Shown: piece by piece, positions 20,256 to 30,643 of the stretch
Position numbering within the stretch: position 1 is the first letter of the stretch
How the letters are laid out: every line of letters begins with the position of its first letter
NCBI RefSeq assembly: GCF_900099655.1
Contig: NZ_FNDC01000003.1
Span: 248,001 to 312,000 of the forward strand
Length of the DNA: 64,000 bases
Reading direction: 5' to 3'
From: Planococcus glaciei
GTDB lineage: Bacteria > Bacillota > Bacilli > Bacillales_A > Planococcaceae
The notes under the pieces: generated by a model
The model's database searches: none
What the model saw: the letters and a program-made list of their open reading frames with translations, nothing else
Told to the model about the DNA's origin: nothing
Made by a program: the position numbers and the translations under genes

Positions 20256-20984
20256 TTAATTTTCTTGTTTTTTTAGTTCATTCAACAGCTTTTGCTGGCT
20301 CGCCGACAACTCGATATATTCCAACAAATCGGGACGCCGTTCGAGTGTCCGTTTCAAGGCCTGCTGTTCTCTCCACTGGTCCACTTTTGCATGGTTTCCG
20401 GATGTCAGCACAGCCGGAACCTTCCAACCTCTGAAATCGGCTGGACGGGTGTACTGAGGATGTTCAAGCAGCCCGGTCGAGAATGAGTCACGCACAGGAG
20501 AGTCCGCATTGCCAAGGACGCCTGGAAGCAGTCTGACGACGCTGTCGATGACAGTCATTGCCGCCAGTTCACCGCCGGTCAATACAAAATCGCCGATGGA
20601 TATTTCATCGGTTACCAAGTGTTCCCGGATGCGTTCATCATAGCCTTCGTAATGGCCGCAGATAAACACCAGCTCTTCTTCCTGAGCAAGCTCTTCCGCT
20701 TTTTGCTGCGTGAAGCGCTCTCCCTGCGGACACATCAGGATCACGCGGGCTTTTTCGCTTTTGGCAAGGGATTCCACTGCATTGAAAATCGGTTCCGCCT
20801 TCAGCACCATGCCGGCGCCGCCGCCGAACGGATAATCGTCCACTTGGCGTTTGTTGTCAGCAAACTCACGGATGTCCGTGACATTGAGCGAGACCGCATT
20901 TTTTTCTTGCGCTTTTTTTAAAATTGACTGGTTGAAGACCCCTTCGAACATGGGTGGAAACAAAGACAAGACGTTTATCTTCAT
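20256..20984 (-). CDS. trmD: tRNA (guanine-37-N1)-methyltransferase
   Basis: Methylates G37 next to the anticodon to prevent frameshifting. 242 residues of the SPOUT trefoil-knot family: [12 protein letters not shown] and [15 protein letters not shown] form the SAM-binding knot. The ATG overlaps the rimM stop by 4 bases. Confidence 0.98.
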   Translation of the reverse strand: MKINVLSLFPPMFEGVFNQSILKKAQEKNAVSLNVTDIREFADNKRQVDDYPFGGGAGMVLKAEPIFNAVESLAKSEKARVILMCPQGERFTQQKAEELAQEEELVFICGHYEGYDERIREHLVTDEISIGDFVLTGGELAAMTVIDSVVRLLPGVLGNADSPVRDSFSTGLLEHPQYTRPADFRGWKVPAVLTSGNHAKVDQWREQQALKRTLERRPDLLEYIELSASQQKLLNELKKQEN

Positions 20985-21499
20985 TCGTTCAACAAACCTT
21001 CCAATACTTCAATGACCACTTTCTTTTCATCCACATCGATTTCTTTCACGACGTCTTCGATATACGGAATGTAATGCTTCTTGCCGGCTTGCGGCGTAAC
21101 TTCCCATACATCATTCGCGCCTGTTTCAAGAATTTCAGTGATTGTGCCAATTTCCCGGCCTTCTTCTGAAAAGACGATGCAGCCTAAAATTTCATGGTGG
21201 TAATATGCATGATCTTCCAATTCCGTCAAATCATGCTCCGCAATACGCAAATAGGAATCTTTGAATTCCACTACGTCATTGATGTTCGGATACCCTTCAA
21301 ACGTCAGCAATTCGAAATTTTTATGCTGGCGGTGGCTGGCAACCGTTACCATGATCGGTTTTTTGGCATCGGGTTTAAAGAGGCCGAGTTTCATCCCGAT
21401 TGCAAAGCGTTCTTCCGGGAAATCCGTACGCGATAAAACCCGAACTTCTCCTCGGATTCCGTGGGTATTAACGATTTTCCCTACATTAAACCATTCCAC
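20981..21499 (-). CDS. rimM: 16S rRNA processing protein RimM
   Basis: Assists maturation of the 30S head and binds S19. 172 residues with the N-terminal RimM barrel ([14 protein letters not shown]) and C-terminal PRC-barrel ([13 protein letters not shown]). Starts with GTG at 21499, with AAAGGGTG 7 bases upstream. Coupled to trmD. The ylqD gene found next to rimM in B. subtilis is absent. Confidence 0.96.
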   Translation of the reverse strand: MEWFNVGKIVNTHGIRGEVRVLSRTDFPEERFAIGMKLGLFKPDAKKPIMVTVASHRQHKNFELLTFEGYPNINDVVEFKDSYLRIAEHDLTELEDHAYYHHEILGCIVFSEEGREIGTITEILETGANDVWEVTPQAGKKHYIPYIEDVVKEIDVDEKKVVIEVLEGLLNE

Positions 21500-21580
21500 T
21501 CAAAAACACCCTTTCACTTTCTTTTGCAACTGGATTGCGCATTGAAACATCACTTTCACTTGTTGCATTTCCTTTTAATC

Positions 21581-21618
21581 TGACAAAAAAGGAAGGAACC
21601 AGGGCTCCTTCCTTTTTT
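21581..21618 (-). terminator. Terminator after khpA
   Basis: A 13-bp stem AAAAAAGGAAGGA / TCCTTCCTTTTTT with an 8-base loop, 2-3 bases after the khpA stop. The T tract lies within the descending arm on the minus strand. Confidence 0.88.
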
Positions 21619-21620
21619 GC

Positions 21621-21854
21621 TTAATCCACAATATCGACGTAAGTCTTTTTCTTATGATAGTTGCTTGCTGCTGAATACACGATGGAGCGGATGGCTTTCG
21701 CCACACGTCCTTGTTTCCCGATCACTTTCCCTGTATCTTCTGAATGCACGGAAAGCTTGTAGACAATACGGCTTGCATTTTCGTCAGTTTCGACTCGAAC
21801 TTCATCCGGATGATCAACCAGCGGTTTCACAATGGTTTCAATCAGCTGCTTCAT
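21621..21854 (-). CDS. khpA: KH-domain RNA-binding protein KhpA (YlqC)
   Basis: 77-residue single KH domain with the RNA-contact GKVIGKQGR loop. In Firmicutes it works with KhpB/EloR in RNA binding and control of cell elongation. It lies 13 bases after rpsP, its usual place. Confidence 0.94.
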   Translation of the reverse strand: MKQLIETIVKPLVDHPDEVRVETDENASRIVYKLSVHSEDTGKVIGKQGRVAKAIRSIVYSAASNYHKKKTYVDIVD

Positions 21855-21867
21855 AAGAAAAACTCCC

Positions 21868-22140
21868 TTACTTGCTTAATTTTTCGTTATGGTATTTCTC
21901 CATAATGCCATTTTGAGAAAACAAGTTGCGAACAGTGTCAGATGGTTTTGCACCATCGTGAAGCCATTTCAACGCTAATTCTTCGTCGATTTTAACTTCA
22001 GCTGGAACTGTTAGCGGGTTGTAAGTACCTACTGTCTGGATTTGACGGCCGTCACGTGGTGAACGTGAATCAGCAACTACGATACGGTAAAAAGGAGATT
22101 TTTTAGCTCCCATACGTTTTAAGCGAATTTTTACTGCCAT
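21868..22140 (-). CDS. rpsP: 30S ribosomal protein S16
   Basis: 90 residues; opening [20 protein letters not shown] and GTYNPL are diagnostic. Ribosome site GGAGGTG. It follows ffh, separated by 92 bases. Confidence 0.98.
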   Translation of the reverse strand: MAVKIRLKRMGAKKSPFYRIVVADSRSPRDGRQIQTVGTYNPLTVPAEVKIDEELALKWLHDGAKPSDTVRNLFSQNGIMEKYHNEKLSK

Positions 22141-22232
22141 TTCTTAAAGCACCTCCGAATAGTTTCACACAAGATATTATATTAGCAAGCTTTAAATAGT
22201 TTGTAAAGTATTTTTTCTTAACACCTTAAAAA

Positions 22233-23588
22233 TTATTTAAAAAGCGAGTCCAATCCGGGCATAGACATTTTCTTTTTGCCCTTTTGGTTCATGCCGGACA
22301 TTTGTTTCATCATTTTTTTCATGTCTTCAAATTGCTTTAACAGGCGGTTAACGTCCTGAATGGATGTGCCTGATCCTTTGGCAATCCGCTTGCGGCGGTT
22401 AGAGTTGATGATTTCAGGAGTGATTTTCTCCTGTTTGGTCATCGACCGGATAATCGCTTCGACGCGGCCCATCTGGCTTTCGTCCACTTTCGCATTTTCA
22501 AGGCCTTTGATTTTATTGGCGCCCGGGAGCATTTTCAAGATTTCATCGAGCGGCCCCATTTGCTTCACTTGGGTCATTTGGTCAAGGAAATCATCAAATG
22601 TAAACGAAGAAGTCCTGAATTTCTCTTCCAGTTCCCGTGCTTTTTCTTCATCGACATTGGACTGCGCTTTTTCGATCAGCGACAGCATATCGCCCATGCC
22701 AAGAATCCGCGATGCCATGCGTTCTGGATAGAAAGCTTCCAGCGCATCCATTTTTTCGCCCATCCCGACAAATTTAATCGGTTTCTCGGTTACGGAACGG
22801 ATGGAAAGCGCCGCACCGCCGCGGGTATCCCCGTCAAGCTTCGTCAAGACGACGCCCGTAATGCCCAGCGCTTCGTTAAAGCTTTGTGCAACATTGACTG
22901 CATCCTGCCCGGTCATGGCATCGACAACAAGGAAAATTTCATCCGGTTCTTTTAACGCGCGAATGTCTTTCAGTTCCTGCATCAGATTTTCATCCACATG
23001 CAAACGTCCGGCGGTATCAATTAAGACCGTATCCATATGTTCCTGTTTTGCGTATTCAATGGCTTGGCGCGCAATTTCCACCGGGGAAATATCTGTACCC
23101 TTCGAGAAAACCGGAAGAGACAATTGCTTGCCGATGGTTTCCAGCTGCTGGATCGCTGCCGGACGGTAGACATCCGCTGCCACCATTAACGGTTTGCGGT
23201 TATGTTTTTTGCGGAGCAAACTTGCGAGTTTCCCCGTAGTGGTCGTTTTCCCGGCCCCTTGCAGTCCGACCATCATGATGACAGTCGGCTGTTTAGCCGA
23301 GAATTCGATTTTGCTTTGTTCGCCGCCCATTAACGTCGTCAATTCGTCTTTAACGATCTTTACGACTTGCTGGCCAGGCGTCAAACTTTGCATGACGTCT
23401 ACCCCAACTGCGCGTTCACTGACTTTTTTAACAAACTCTTTGACGACTTTTAAGTTAACATCCGCTTCGATTAATGCGAAACGGACTTCACGCATCATCT
23501 CTTTCACATCTGCTTCAGATACTTTCCCTTTGCCTTTGATGCGCTGGATCGTGCCTTGCAGGCGTTCGGATAATCCTTCAAATGCCAT
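22233..23588 (-). CDS. ffh: Signal recognition particle protein Ffh
   Basis: SRP54 GTPase that targets nascent membrane proteins with the 4.5S-type RNA and FtsY. 451 residues: N domain, GTPase with GLQGAGKTTTTGKLA, DTAGRLH and TKLDGDTRGGAAL, then a Met-rich M domain ending in MKKMMKQMSGMNQKGK. Downstream of ylxM by 12 bases. Confidence 0.98.
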   Translation of the reverse strand: MAFEGLSERLQGTIQRIKGKGKVSEADVKEMMREVRFALIEADVNLKVVKEFVKKVSERAVGVDVMQSLTPGQQVVKIVKDELTTLMGGEQSKIEFSAKQPTVIMMVGLQGAGKTTTTGKLASLLRKKHNRKPLMVAADVYRPAAIQQLETIGKQLSLPVFSKGTDISPVEIARQAIEYAKQEHMDTVLIDTAGRLHVDENLMQELKDIRALKEPDEIFLVVDAMTGQDAVNVAQSFNEALGITGVVLTKLDGDTRGGAALSIRSVTEKPIKFVGMGEKMDALEAFYPERMASRILGMGDMLSLIEKAQSNVDEEKARELEEKFRTSSFTFDDFLDQMTQVKQMGPLDEILKMLPGANKIKGLENAKVDESQMGRVEAIIRSMTKQEKITPEIINSNRRKRIAKGSGTSIQDVNRLLKQFEDMKKMMKQMSGMNQKGKKKMSMPGLDSLFK

Positions 23589-23600
23589 TGTTTCCGCCTC

Positions 23601-23927
23601 CTAATCCCATTCTTTCAGCTGGTCCAGCAATTCCCGGACCCGTTCTTCTGAGAATGGCTGTTTTTCAAATGACGAAACCAATTGCTGCCGTTTCTGGAAT
23701 TTCTCGAAAAGCTGCAATTTCGCTTCGTATTCTTCAAGCATCGCTTCTGTCCGGCGGATATTGTCGTAAACCGCCTGGCGCGTAATGTTATAAGTTTCAG
23801 CAATTTCACCTAAGGAATGATCATCTAAATAATACAGCATCATGTAACTGCGCTGTTTTGGCGTCAGCAATTCTTGATAGAAATCAAACAAATAATTCAT
23901 GCGTGTTGTCTTTTCTAACCCCATCAT
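23601..23927 (-). CDS. ylxM: SRP-associated HTH protein YlxM
   Basis: 108-residue UPF0122 protein with a sigma-factor region-4-like helix-turn-helix ([18 protein letters not shown], then [12 protein letters not shown]). Members bind or modulate the SRP complex; it is nearly always directly upstream of ffh as here. Two adjacent ATGs at 23927 and 23924 follow GGGGGTG. Confidence 0.93.
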   Translation of the reverse strand: MMGLEKTTRMNYLFDFYQELLTPKQRSYMMLYYLDDHSLGEIAETYNITRQAVYDNIRRTEAMLEEYEAKLQLFEKFQKRQQLVSSFEKQPFSEERVRELLDQLKEWD

Positions 23928-23992
23928 CGCTGTTCACCCCCACTGACTCTACTGTTTAGAATACTGAAAACCGCAAGTAGCGTCAAGTAATT

Positions 23993-25009
23993 TTACTTGT
24001 CTGCTTCTGCGTTTTCTGTTTCTTCTTCTTTATCCAAGCCTTCGGCAAATAAACCATACACATATTTCTGAGGGTCAAACGGCTGCAGATCATCCATCTG
24101 TTCGCCAAGGCCGACAAATTTCACAGGGATATTCAGTTTGCTGCGAATCGCCAAAACGATCCCGCCTTTTGCCGTACCGTCCAATTTTGTCAAAACAATG
24201 CCGGTTACATCCGTCGCTTCTTTAAACATTTGGGCTTGAACCAAGGCATTTTGGCCAGTTGTAGCATCCAGTGCAAGCAGCACTTCATGAGGAGCTCCCG
24301 GAATTTCGCGTGAAATGACGCGATATACTTTTTCCAGCTCGTTCATCAAGTTCACTTTGTTCTGCAAGCGCCCTGCTGTATCACAGATCAAGACATCAAC
24401 GCCGCGTGATTTGGCAGCACGGACCGCGTCGTACATAACAGCTGCCGGATCGGACCCTTCGCTTTGTTTGATCACGTCAACGCCGACGCGCTGGCCCCAA
24501 ATATCCAATTGTTCAATTGCGCCGGCACGGAATGTATCGCCCGCAGCCAACAGCACTGATTTCCCTTCATTTTTCAGGCGATGCGCCAATTTGGCGATGG
24601 TCGTCGTTTTGCCGACGCCGTTGACGCCGACAAATAAGATGACCGTCAAATCATCTGCGAATTTAAGTTCATTGATTTCCTCTTCACCGGCTTGGTAGAT
24701 TTCCACTAATTTCTCGGAAATAACCGACTGTACCGTGGAAGTATCTTTGACGTTCTTGCGCTGCACTTCATAGCGCAGCTGATCCATCAATTCCATCACG
24801 GTATCAAATCCAACATCCGCCTGAAGCAGGATATCTTCTAATTCTTCAAAGAAATCTTCATCCACTTTGCGGTACTTCGCCACTAAATCATTGATTTTCG
24901 AAGTGAAGCCGGTGCGAGTTTTGGTTAAGCCTTCTTTATATTTTTCGGTCGACTCTTCAGCCTCCGGATTTCCTGCAAATTTATCTTTTAGCTTTTTAAA
25001 GAAACTCAT
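23993..25009 (-). CDS. ftsY: SRP receptor GTPase FtsY
   Basis: Membrane receptor for SRP. 338 residues with a short acidic N-terminal region, the NG GTPase domain (GVNGVGKTTTIAKLAH, DTAGRLQNK, TKLDGTAKGG) and the closing VKFVGLGEQMDDLQPF. It follows smc by 13 bases, with AAAGGAGTGG as ribosome site. Confidence 0.98.
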   Translation of the reverse strand: MSFFKKLKDKFAGNPEAEESTEKYKEGLTKTRTGFTSKINDLVAKYRKVDEDFFEELEDILLQADVGFDTVMELMDQLRYEVQRKNVKDTSTVQSVISEKLVEIYQAGEEEINELKFADDLTVILFVGVNGVGKTTTIAKLAHRLKNEGKSVLLAAGDTFRAGAIEQLDIWGQRVGVDVIKQSEGSDPAAVMYDAVRAAKSRGVDVLICDTAGRLQNKVNLMNELEKVYRVISREIPGAPHEVLLALDATTGQNALVQAQMFKEATDVTGIVLTKLDGTAKGGIVLAIRSKLNIPVKFVGLGEQMDDLQPFDPQKYVYGLFAEGLDKEEETENAEADK

Positions 25010-25022
25010 GTAACCACTCCTT

Positions 25023-28000
25023 TTATAGTTCTTCCTGCAGTTTAACAGAAACCAATTTTGAAATCCCTGATTCCTGCATGGTGATGCCGTATAAGACGTC
25101 TGCGCCTTCCATTGTGCCTTTGCGGTGCGTAATGACGATGAATTGCGTGTCTTCGCTGAATTTCTTCAAATACTGGCTGTAGCGGACAACATTCGACTCA
25201 TCAAGCGCTGCTTCCACTTCATCCAGCACACAGAACGGCACCGGACGGACTTTCAAAATCGCAAACAATAAGGCAATCGCTGTAAGAGCCCGTTCCCCGC
25301 CTGACAAGAGACTCAAATTTTGCAGTTTCTTGCCAGGAGGCTGTGCGATGATTTCGATGCCGGTCATCAGCAAATCGTCCGGATCGGTCAACACCAGATC
25401 TGCTGCACCACCGCCGAACAACTCCTTAAAGACGCGCTGGAACTGTTGCCGGATTGCATGGAACGTATCATCAAAACGGCTCGTCATTTCTTCATCCATT
25501 TCACTGATGACGGTGCGCAGCGTTTCTTTCGCTTCGTTCAAGTCGTTGCGCTGCTCCGTCAAGAAGCCGTGGCGTTCGGAAACATGTTCGAACTCTTCAA
25601 TCGCTCCGATGTTGACCGGCCCTAATTCTTCGATGGATTGCTTCAACAATTTCACTTTTTTGCGGACAACCGATTCTTCATCTGCCAATTCATAGGCTTT
25701 CGCTTCTTCGAGCGTAATTTGATAGTTGGTTTCCAACTGCGCAAGGAAGCTTTGGATTTGAACTTCAACGCGCGTCGATTTCACTTCACATATGCGGATG
25801 GCTTCTACATAGCCTTTGTAAATGCGCTGCATTTCTTTCAATTGTTCTTCCAGCGCAGTCATTTCGGCATGGCGCTCCGTACGCTCCTGCCGCAATTTCT
25901 GGGTGGTTTCCTGTTCAAGCACTTTCTTTTCCGTCCATTTAGCGATTTCCTGGATAATTTCTTCATCGGAGTAGACTTTCGTTGCCTCTTCTGACTGGAT
26001 CCATTGGAGCTCTTTTTGGATTTCTTCCAGTTTGCGGTCGCTTTTCAATTTCCGCTCAAGAAGTTCCGATTCGCTCCGCATCAACTGGGCAACCCGTTCT
26101 TTCATGACCGCGAGCTGGGATTTTTGGTCCGACAGCTTGCCCAGCACCAAATCGCGCGCCGATTCGTTTTGCTGTTTGAACTGCGTCAATTCCTCTATAT
26201 GTTGGGAAATGGCATCCAGTTCCCCGCCGATTTCATCTAGCCGTGCAGCCGCCGCTTCTTTTCTTGATACCACCGAAGTCAAATCAAAATCCCGGTTTTT
26301 ACGTTCTGCTTGGAAAAGCAGGAACCGGTCTTTCGTCGTTTTCAGTATGGCTTCAATTTCTCTTAGCGTCATGGCACGCTCGGATTCCAAGTCGCGGTAT
26401 TTTTCACCTTCAGAACGAAGATTGTTTAACCGTTGTTCCTTGGCATGCACTTCGGCTTGTTCTTTTTGGACCGTTTTCTCCGCATTTAAAATCGTTTCCG
26501 CCAGTTCTTTCGATTGGGCAATCAATTGTTCAAGCTCTGCTTTGCGGGTAAAGAAAGAAGCCTGGGATTTGCTCGCTCCCCCGGTCATCGATCCGCCGGC
26601 ATTGACCACATCGCCATCCAATGTGACGACGCGGTAACGATTCATTGTCAGTTTTGCAATTGCAGAAGCACCTTTCAAATCGGATGCAATGATGACGTTT
26701 CCTAACAGATTTTCAATGATCATGCCATAAGCCGCATCATAGCCAACCAATTCATATGCCATTTTGACAAATGACGGATGCTTTTCAATCGAAGCGATTG
26801 TCTGTCCAGAAATTTTTCTGGATTTCATCACGCTCATCGGCAGGAAAGTCGACCGGCCAGCGCGTTTATTGCGCAAAAACTCAATGGCTTCACGTGCATG
26901 CTGTTCCGTTTCTGTCACGATGTGCTGGCTGGCTGCACCAAGCGCCGTTTCAATCGCCTTGGCAAAGCCCTGTTCTACTTGAACGATTTCCGCGACCGCT
27001 CCGACAACCCCGTTTAATTGGCGTTTATCACGTGCAACGAGCACTTCCCGCACCCCTTGGAAAAACCCGGAAAAGTCCGCTTCCAGTTCTTGAAGCGTGT
27101 CCACGCGTGCATTTAATTGTTTCTGGGACTGATACGCCTGGAAAAGCATCGATTGCTTTTTATCAAAGGCTTCTTTCATGTCCCGGAAGGAAATTTCCGT
27201 TTCTTTGTACAAAGCCCTCTTGTCTGCAAGCAATTTTTGGATTTCATCCATTTTCTGGTCCGCTGCGGCTTTTTCCTTCTCCAGCTTAGCGATTTCCGCT
27301 GTAAAGTCTGCTTGCTGCACGGCGATCCGGCTGCTCGAAGCAGACAATTGCTGCTCCTGCAAGCCGATGTTTTTCAGCTCGTTTCTTACAGTTGCCTGCT
27401 CGTTCATCAACTCGATGTATGTCGATTTCTGGCTTTCGATATCGTTGTCGATATCAGCCGGCGTCCGGTTCAGCTGCTCTTCCAGCAATTTGATGCTTTG
27501 GCGGATGGAAAGCTGCTCCGCTTTTTGTTCTTCCAGCAAAGCGGATTGTTCGCTGTATTTCTTATCCAGAAAATCGTTTTCTGCTTTTTCCGCTTCCAGG
27601 CTGTCCTGCAATTGCTGGGCTTGGCGGTGCGCATTGCTTTTTTTCTCAGACATCAGCAATTTGCGGCCTTCCCATTTTTCGCTCTCGCTGCTGGCTTCCA
27701 CAAGCTGGTTCTGCGATTTTTCAATCTGATGATCCAATTTGGACAAGGCAGCCCGTATGCCTTTAACGGCTATTTCTTTTTCATCGATCTCTGCCGCTAA
27801 TTCTTTTTCTTTTTCTTCATGCGACGCCGTCTCTGAAGACAGCGCAGACAGTTCCTCTTCAAGCGCTGTCAAATCAAATGCCAGCAAAGCAATGTCTGCG
27901 TCTTTCAATTGTTCATTCATATCAATATAATCTTTTGCAGCTGAAGCCTGAATCTGCAGCGGCTCCATGCGCCCGTCCAGTTCATGCAAAATATCCAGAA

Positions 28001-28571
28001 CCCGGTTTAAGTTTTCATCGGTTTCGTTTAATTTCACTTCGGCTTTTTTCTTGCGCTGTTTGTATTTCAGCACGCCTGCCGCTTCTTCAAAAATCGAACG
28101 GCGTTCATCTGCCTTGCTGTTGAGGATTTCATCCACCCGGCCTTGCGAGATGATGGAAAAAGCTTCTTTTCCAAGGCCCGAATCCATGAATAAATCCGTT
28201 ATATCTTTCAATCGGCAGTTTTGCTTGTTTAGCAAATAAGCGCTTTCGCCACTTCGAAAAACCCTCCTCGTTACGCTGATTTCGCTGTAATCGAGAGGGA
28301 CTCTGCCGTCTGTATTATCCAAAATTAAAGTTACTTCCGCAAAATTAAGGGGTTTACGCGAGTCACTGCCAGCAAAAATAACATCTTCCATTTTTGCGCC
28401 CCGCAGGGATTTTGCCGATTGTTCGCCGAGCACCCAGCGGATGGCATCTGTTACATTGCTTTTGCCGCTTCCGTTTGGCCCGACAACAGCCGTTACGCCC
28501 GGCACAAAGTCAATGCCGATCCGATCGGCAAAAGACTTGAATCCCATGACTTCTAATCGTTTCAAAAACAT
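25023..28571 (-). CDS. smc: Chromosome segregation ATPase SMC
   Basis: Condensin subunit that works with ScpA and ScpB. 1182 residues: N-terminal head with Walker A GPNGSGKSNVTDAIRW near 32-47, long coiled coils (about 165-500 and 670-1010), a hinge with GGSMTGGASKS, and the C-terminal head with signature LSGGERALTAIAL and Walker B CVLDEVEAALDESN. It overlaps no neighbour; the GGAGG ribosome site lies in the end of rnc. Confidence 0.98.
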   Translation of the reverse strand: MFLKRLEVMGFKSFADRIGIDFVPGVTAVVGPNGSGKSNVTDAIRWVLGEQSAKSLRGAKMEDVIFAGSDSRKPLNFAEVTLILDNTDGRVPLDYSEISVTRRVFRSGESAYLLNKQNCRLKDITDLFMDSGLGKEAFSIISQGRVDEILNSKADERRSIFEEAAGVLKYKQRKKKAEVKLNETDENLNRVLDILHELDGRMEPLQIQASAAKDYIDMNEQLKDADIALLAFDLTALEEELSALSSETASHEEKEKELAAEIDEKEIAVKGIRAALSKLDHQIEKSQNQLVEASSESEKWEGRKLLMSEKKSNAHRQAQQLQDSLEAEKAENDFLDKKYSEQSALLEEQKAEQLSIRQSIKLLEEQLNRTPADIDNDIESQKSTYIELMNEQATVRNELKNIGLQEQQLSASSSRIAVQQADFTAEIAKLEKEKAAADQKMDEIQKLLADKRALYKETEISFRDMKEAFDKKQSMLFQAYQSQKQLNARVDTLQELEADFSGFFQGVREVLVARDKRQLNGVVGAVAEIVQVEQGFAKAIETALGAASQHIVTETEQHAREAIEFLRNKRAGRSTFLPMSVMKSRKISGQTIASIEKHPSFVKMAYELVGYDAAYGMIIENLLGNVIIASDLKGASAIAKLTMNRYRVVTLDGDVVNAGGSMTGGASKSQASFFTRKAELEQLIAQSKELAETILNAEKTVQKEQAEVHAKEQRLNNLRSEGEKYRDLESERAMTLREIEAILKTTKDRFLLFQAERKNRDFDLTSVVSRKEAAAARLDEIGGELDAISQHIEELTQFKQQNESARDLVLGKLSDQKSQLAVMKERVAQLMRSESELLERKLKSDRKLEEIQKELQWIQSEEATKVYSDEEIIQEIAKWTEKKVLEQETTQKLRQERTERHAEMTALEEQLKEMQRIYKGYVEAIRICEVKSTRVEVQIQSFLAQLETNYQITLEEAKAYELADEESVVRKKVKLLKQSIEELGPVNIGAIEEFEHVSERHGFLTEQRNDLNEAKETLRTVISEMDEEMTSRFDDTFHAIRQQFQRVFKELFGGGAADLVLTDPDDLLMTGIEIIAQPPGKKLQNLSLLSGGERALTAIALLFAILKVRPVPFCVLDEVEAALDESNVVRYSQYLKKFSEDTQFIVITHRKGTMEGADVLYGITMQESGISKLVSVKLQEEL

Positions 28572-28574
28572 GTT

Positions 28575-29330
28575 CTAATCCTCCATTGCTTCCTGCAATT
28601 TTTGGATTGCCAGCTGTGCGGCTTGCTGTTCAGCCTCTTTTTTGGACCGGCCATTCCCGATGCCAAGTTCTTGATCAGCCAGCGATACCCGTGTGACAAA
28701 AATCCGGCTATGTGCAGGCCCTTTTTCATCAATGATTTCGTATATTAATGCGCCGTTGTTTTTTTGCTGAACCAATTCCTGCAATTGGCTCTTATAATCC
28801 ATCACATGCGAAAAAGCACCGGTGCCTACTTTCGGAAACAAAACGACTTCCAAAAATTTGACCACTGGCTCCATTCCCTGATCTAAATACAAAGCCCCGA
28901 TATACGACTCGAAAACGTCGGCGAGGAGTGCTGGGCGCGTACGTCCGCCCGTTTGTTCTTCGCCCTTCCCAAGCAGGATGTATTTGCCGAAATTAAGTTC
29001 ATTGGCAAACAACACAAGCGACGGTTCACAAACGATGGCTGCACGCAGCTTCGTCAACTCGCCTTCGCTCATTTCAGGGTATTTTGCATACAAGAAATGG
29101 GATACCGACAACTCCAATACTGCATCCCCCAAAAATTCGAGGCGCTCGTTGTCCGTGTAATGTCTTCTTCGATGCTCATTCACATAAGATGAATGGGTAA
29201 AGGCTTGGTATAGCAGTGCAGGGTTTTTAAATTCGATATTCAGCTCTTTTTGCAGCTGTTCAAAAGCCAAGCGTGCGCTTTCTTTGATTGAACCCGGCTT
29301 TTGCGGGTTTGGTTTCTTTTTCATTGCCAT
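28575..29330 (-). CDS. rnc: Ribonuclease III
   Basis: Double-strand-specific endoribonuclease for rRNA and small RNA processing. 251 residues with [14 protein letters not shown] (catalytic Glu/Asp) in the RNase III domain, [14 protein letters not shown], and a C-terminal dsRNA-binding domain ([12 protein letters not shown]...[13 protein letters not shown]). First gene of rnc-smc-ftsY. Confidence 0.98.
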   Translation of the reverse strand: MAMKKKPNPQKPGSIKESARLAFEQLQKELNIEFKNPALLYQAFTHSSYVNEHRRRHYTDNERLEFLGDAVLELSVSHFLYAKYPEMSEGELTKLRAAIVCEPSLVLFANELNFGKYILLGKGEEQTGGRTRPALLADVFESYIGALYLDQGMEPVVKFLEVVLFPKVGTGAFSHVMDYKSQLQELVQQKNNGALIYEIIDEKGPAHSRIFVTRVSLADQELGIGNGRSKKEAEQQAAQLAIQKLQEAMED

Positions 29331-29390
29331 TTATAATCTGCCTTCCTTTGACGTTCTTCCTTTGATTTTACCTGTTTTCAGTGGATAGTG

Positions 29391-29442
29391 CAAAAAGAGA
29401 ATCGGCGCACAGCCGCTTTGGATAAGCGATTGTGCGCCGATT
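29391..29442 (-). terminator. Terminator of the fapR-acpP operon
   Basis: An 11-bp stem AATCGGCGCAC / GTGCGCCGATT with a further inner stem (CCGCTT / AAGCG) is followed on the minus strand by CTCTTTTTG. It lies 178 bases past the acpP stop, beyond a repeat element, so the repeat is transcribed. Confidence 0.88.
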
Positions 29443-29472
29443 AGTGGTATTAAGTGTTGGAAACGACTAACA

Positions 29473-29613
29473 ACGGCCGCTTCCGCTTTTCGCATTGTCC
29501 AGCTTCAGCGCCTAGACCCTCGAGGTCTTAAGCCAGTCCACCTGCACGGCACAAAACGCCGCTTCGGTGAACCGCCTTAAGCTTGTCGGGTCTTTACAGG
29601 CGCTTCCGCTTTT
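29473..29613 (-). repeat. Structured dispersed repeat in the acpP 3' UTR
   Basis: The element is bordered by direct copies of AAAAGCGGAAGCG (29613-29601 and 29490-29478, 123 bases apart). Between them GCGCCT and AGACCC can pair with GGGTCT and AGGCGC, and two CTTAAG blocks face each other. The style resembles GC-rich intergenic repeats of Bacillaceae. One border is repeated at 19580-19597. It sits between the acpP stop and its terminator. Confidence 0.7.
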
Positions 29614-29619
29614 CGTTGA

Positions 29620-29856
29620 TTATGCTTGTTTCTTTTCGATATATGTTACTGCGTCTCCTACTGTTGCCATACCTTCAGCGTCTTCGTCAGAGATTTCCAT
29701 ATCGAATTCATCTTCAAGTTCCATAACCAATTCAACTACGTCTAATGAATCTGCACCAAGGTCGCCTGTGAATGAAGCTTCAAGTTTAACTTCGCTTTCT
29801 TCCACACCTAGACGATCCACGATTACTTTAGTTACGCGCTCTAATACTGTTGCCAA
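29620..29856 (-). CDS. acpP: Acyl carrier protein
   Basis: Carries fatty-acyl chains on phosphopantetheine. 78 residues from the TTG at 29856: [18 protein letters not shown] holds the modified Ser37. The frame opens with a GTG at 29865, but that GTG is part of the GGGGAGGTG ribosome site; the TTG lies 8 bases beyond and gives the family start MATVLERV. Last gene of the FapR operon. Confidence 0.97.
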   Translation of the reverse strand: MATVLERVTKVIVDRLGVEESEVKLEASFTGDLGADSLDVVELVMELEDEFDMEISDEDAEGMATVGDAVTYIEKKQA

Positions 29857-29896
29857 TGCCGTCACCTCCCCTCAAATCAGTATACAGAATTTCTTG

Positions 29897-30643
29897 TTAC
29901 ATGACCATGCCGCCGTCAAGATGAAGCGTTTGCCCTGTCATGTACGAAGCTTCATCTGAAGCTAAGAACAGTGCAGCTTTTGCCACTTCTTCGGCTTCCC
30001 CGAAACGTCCAAGAGGAATTTGGGCAAGCATGGATTTTTGAATGTCTTCGTTCAATTTGTCTGTCATGTCGGTCGTAATAAACCCGGGCGCGATGGCATT
30101 CGCCGTAATGCCGCGGCTTGCAAGTTCACGAGCCGTCGTTTTTGTCAGCCCGATGACGCCGGCTTTCGCTGCTACATAGTTCGCCTGTCCGGCATTCCCC
30201 ATGACCCCGACGATCGAAGAAATATTGACAATCCGCCCTGAACGCTGCTTCATCATTTGGCGGGTAACCGCTTTTGTGCAGATAAAGACGCCTTTCAGAT
30301 TGGTATTGATGACATCATCCCACTCGTCGTCTTTCATGCGCATCATCAGATTGTCGCGCGTAATCCCTGCGTTGTTTACCAGGATATCGACGGATCCAAA
30401 AGCATTCATCGCTTCGTCCACCATCGCTTTTACCGCTTCTGCATCCGATACATTGGCTTTTACTGCAATCGCTTCTCCGCCACCAGCTTGAATTTCCGCG
30501 ACTACTGCTTCCGCTTTCTCCTGGCTGCCGCTGTAATTGACGACTATTTTCGCGCCGGCACCAGCCAATTTGCGGGCGATTTCCGCGCCAATTCCGCGCG
30601 ATGCGCCCGTCACAATGGCTGTTTTTCCTGTTAACGTGGTCAT
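29897..30643 (-). CDS. fabG: 3-oxoacyl-ACP reductase
   Basis: NADPH-dependent reduction step of fatty acid elongation. 248 residues, short-chain dehydrogenase fold: TGASRGIG near 13-20, NNAG, catalytic Ser and Tyr-x3-Lys in NYVAAKAG, and the C-terminal [12 protein letters not shown]. Its start overlaps the fabD stop by 4 bases. Confidence 0.97.
   Translation of the reverse strand: MTTLTGKTAIVTGASRGIGAEIARKLAGAGAKIVVNYSGSQEKAEAVVAEIQAGGGEAIAVKANVSDAEAVKAMVDEAMNAFGSVDILVNNAGITRDNLMMRMKDDEWDDVINTNLKGVFICTKAVTRQMMKQRSGRIVNISSIVGVMGNAGQANYVAAKAGVIGLTKTTARELASRGITANAIAPGFITTDMTDKLNEDIQKSMLAQIPLGRFGEAEEVAKAALFLASDEASYMTGQTLHLDGGMVM

Noticed and set aside
29857-29865. GTG start for acpP
   Set aside because: The GTG is part of the GGGGAGGTG ribosome-binding site; the TTG 9 bases on gives the family N-terminus.
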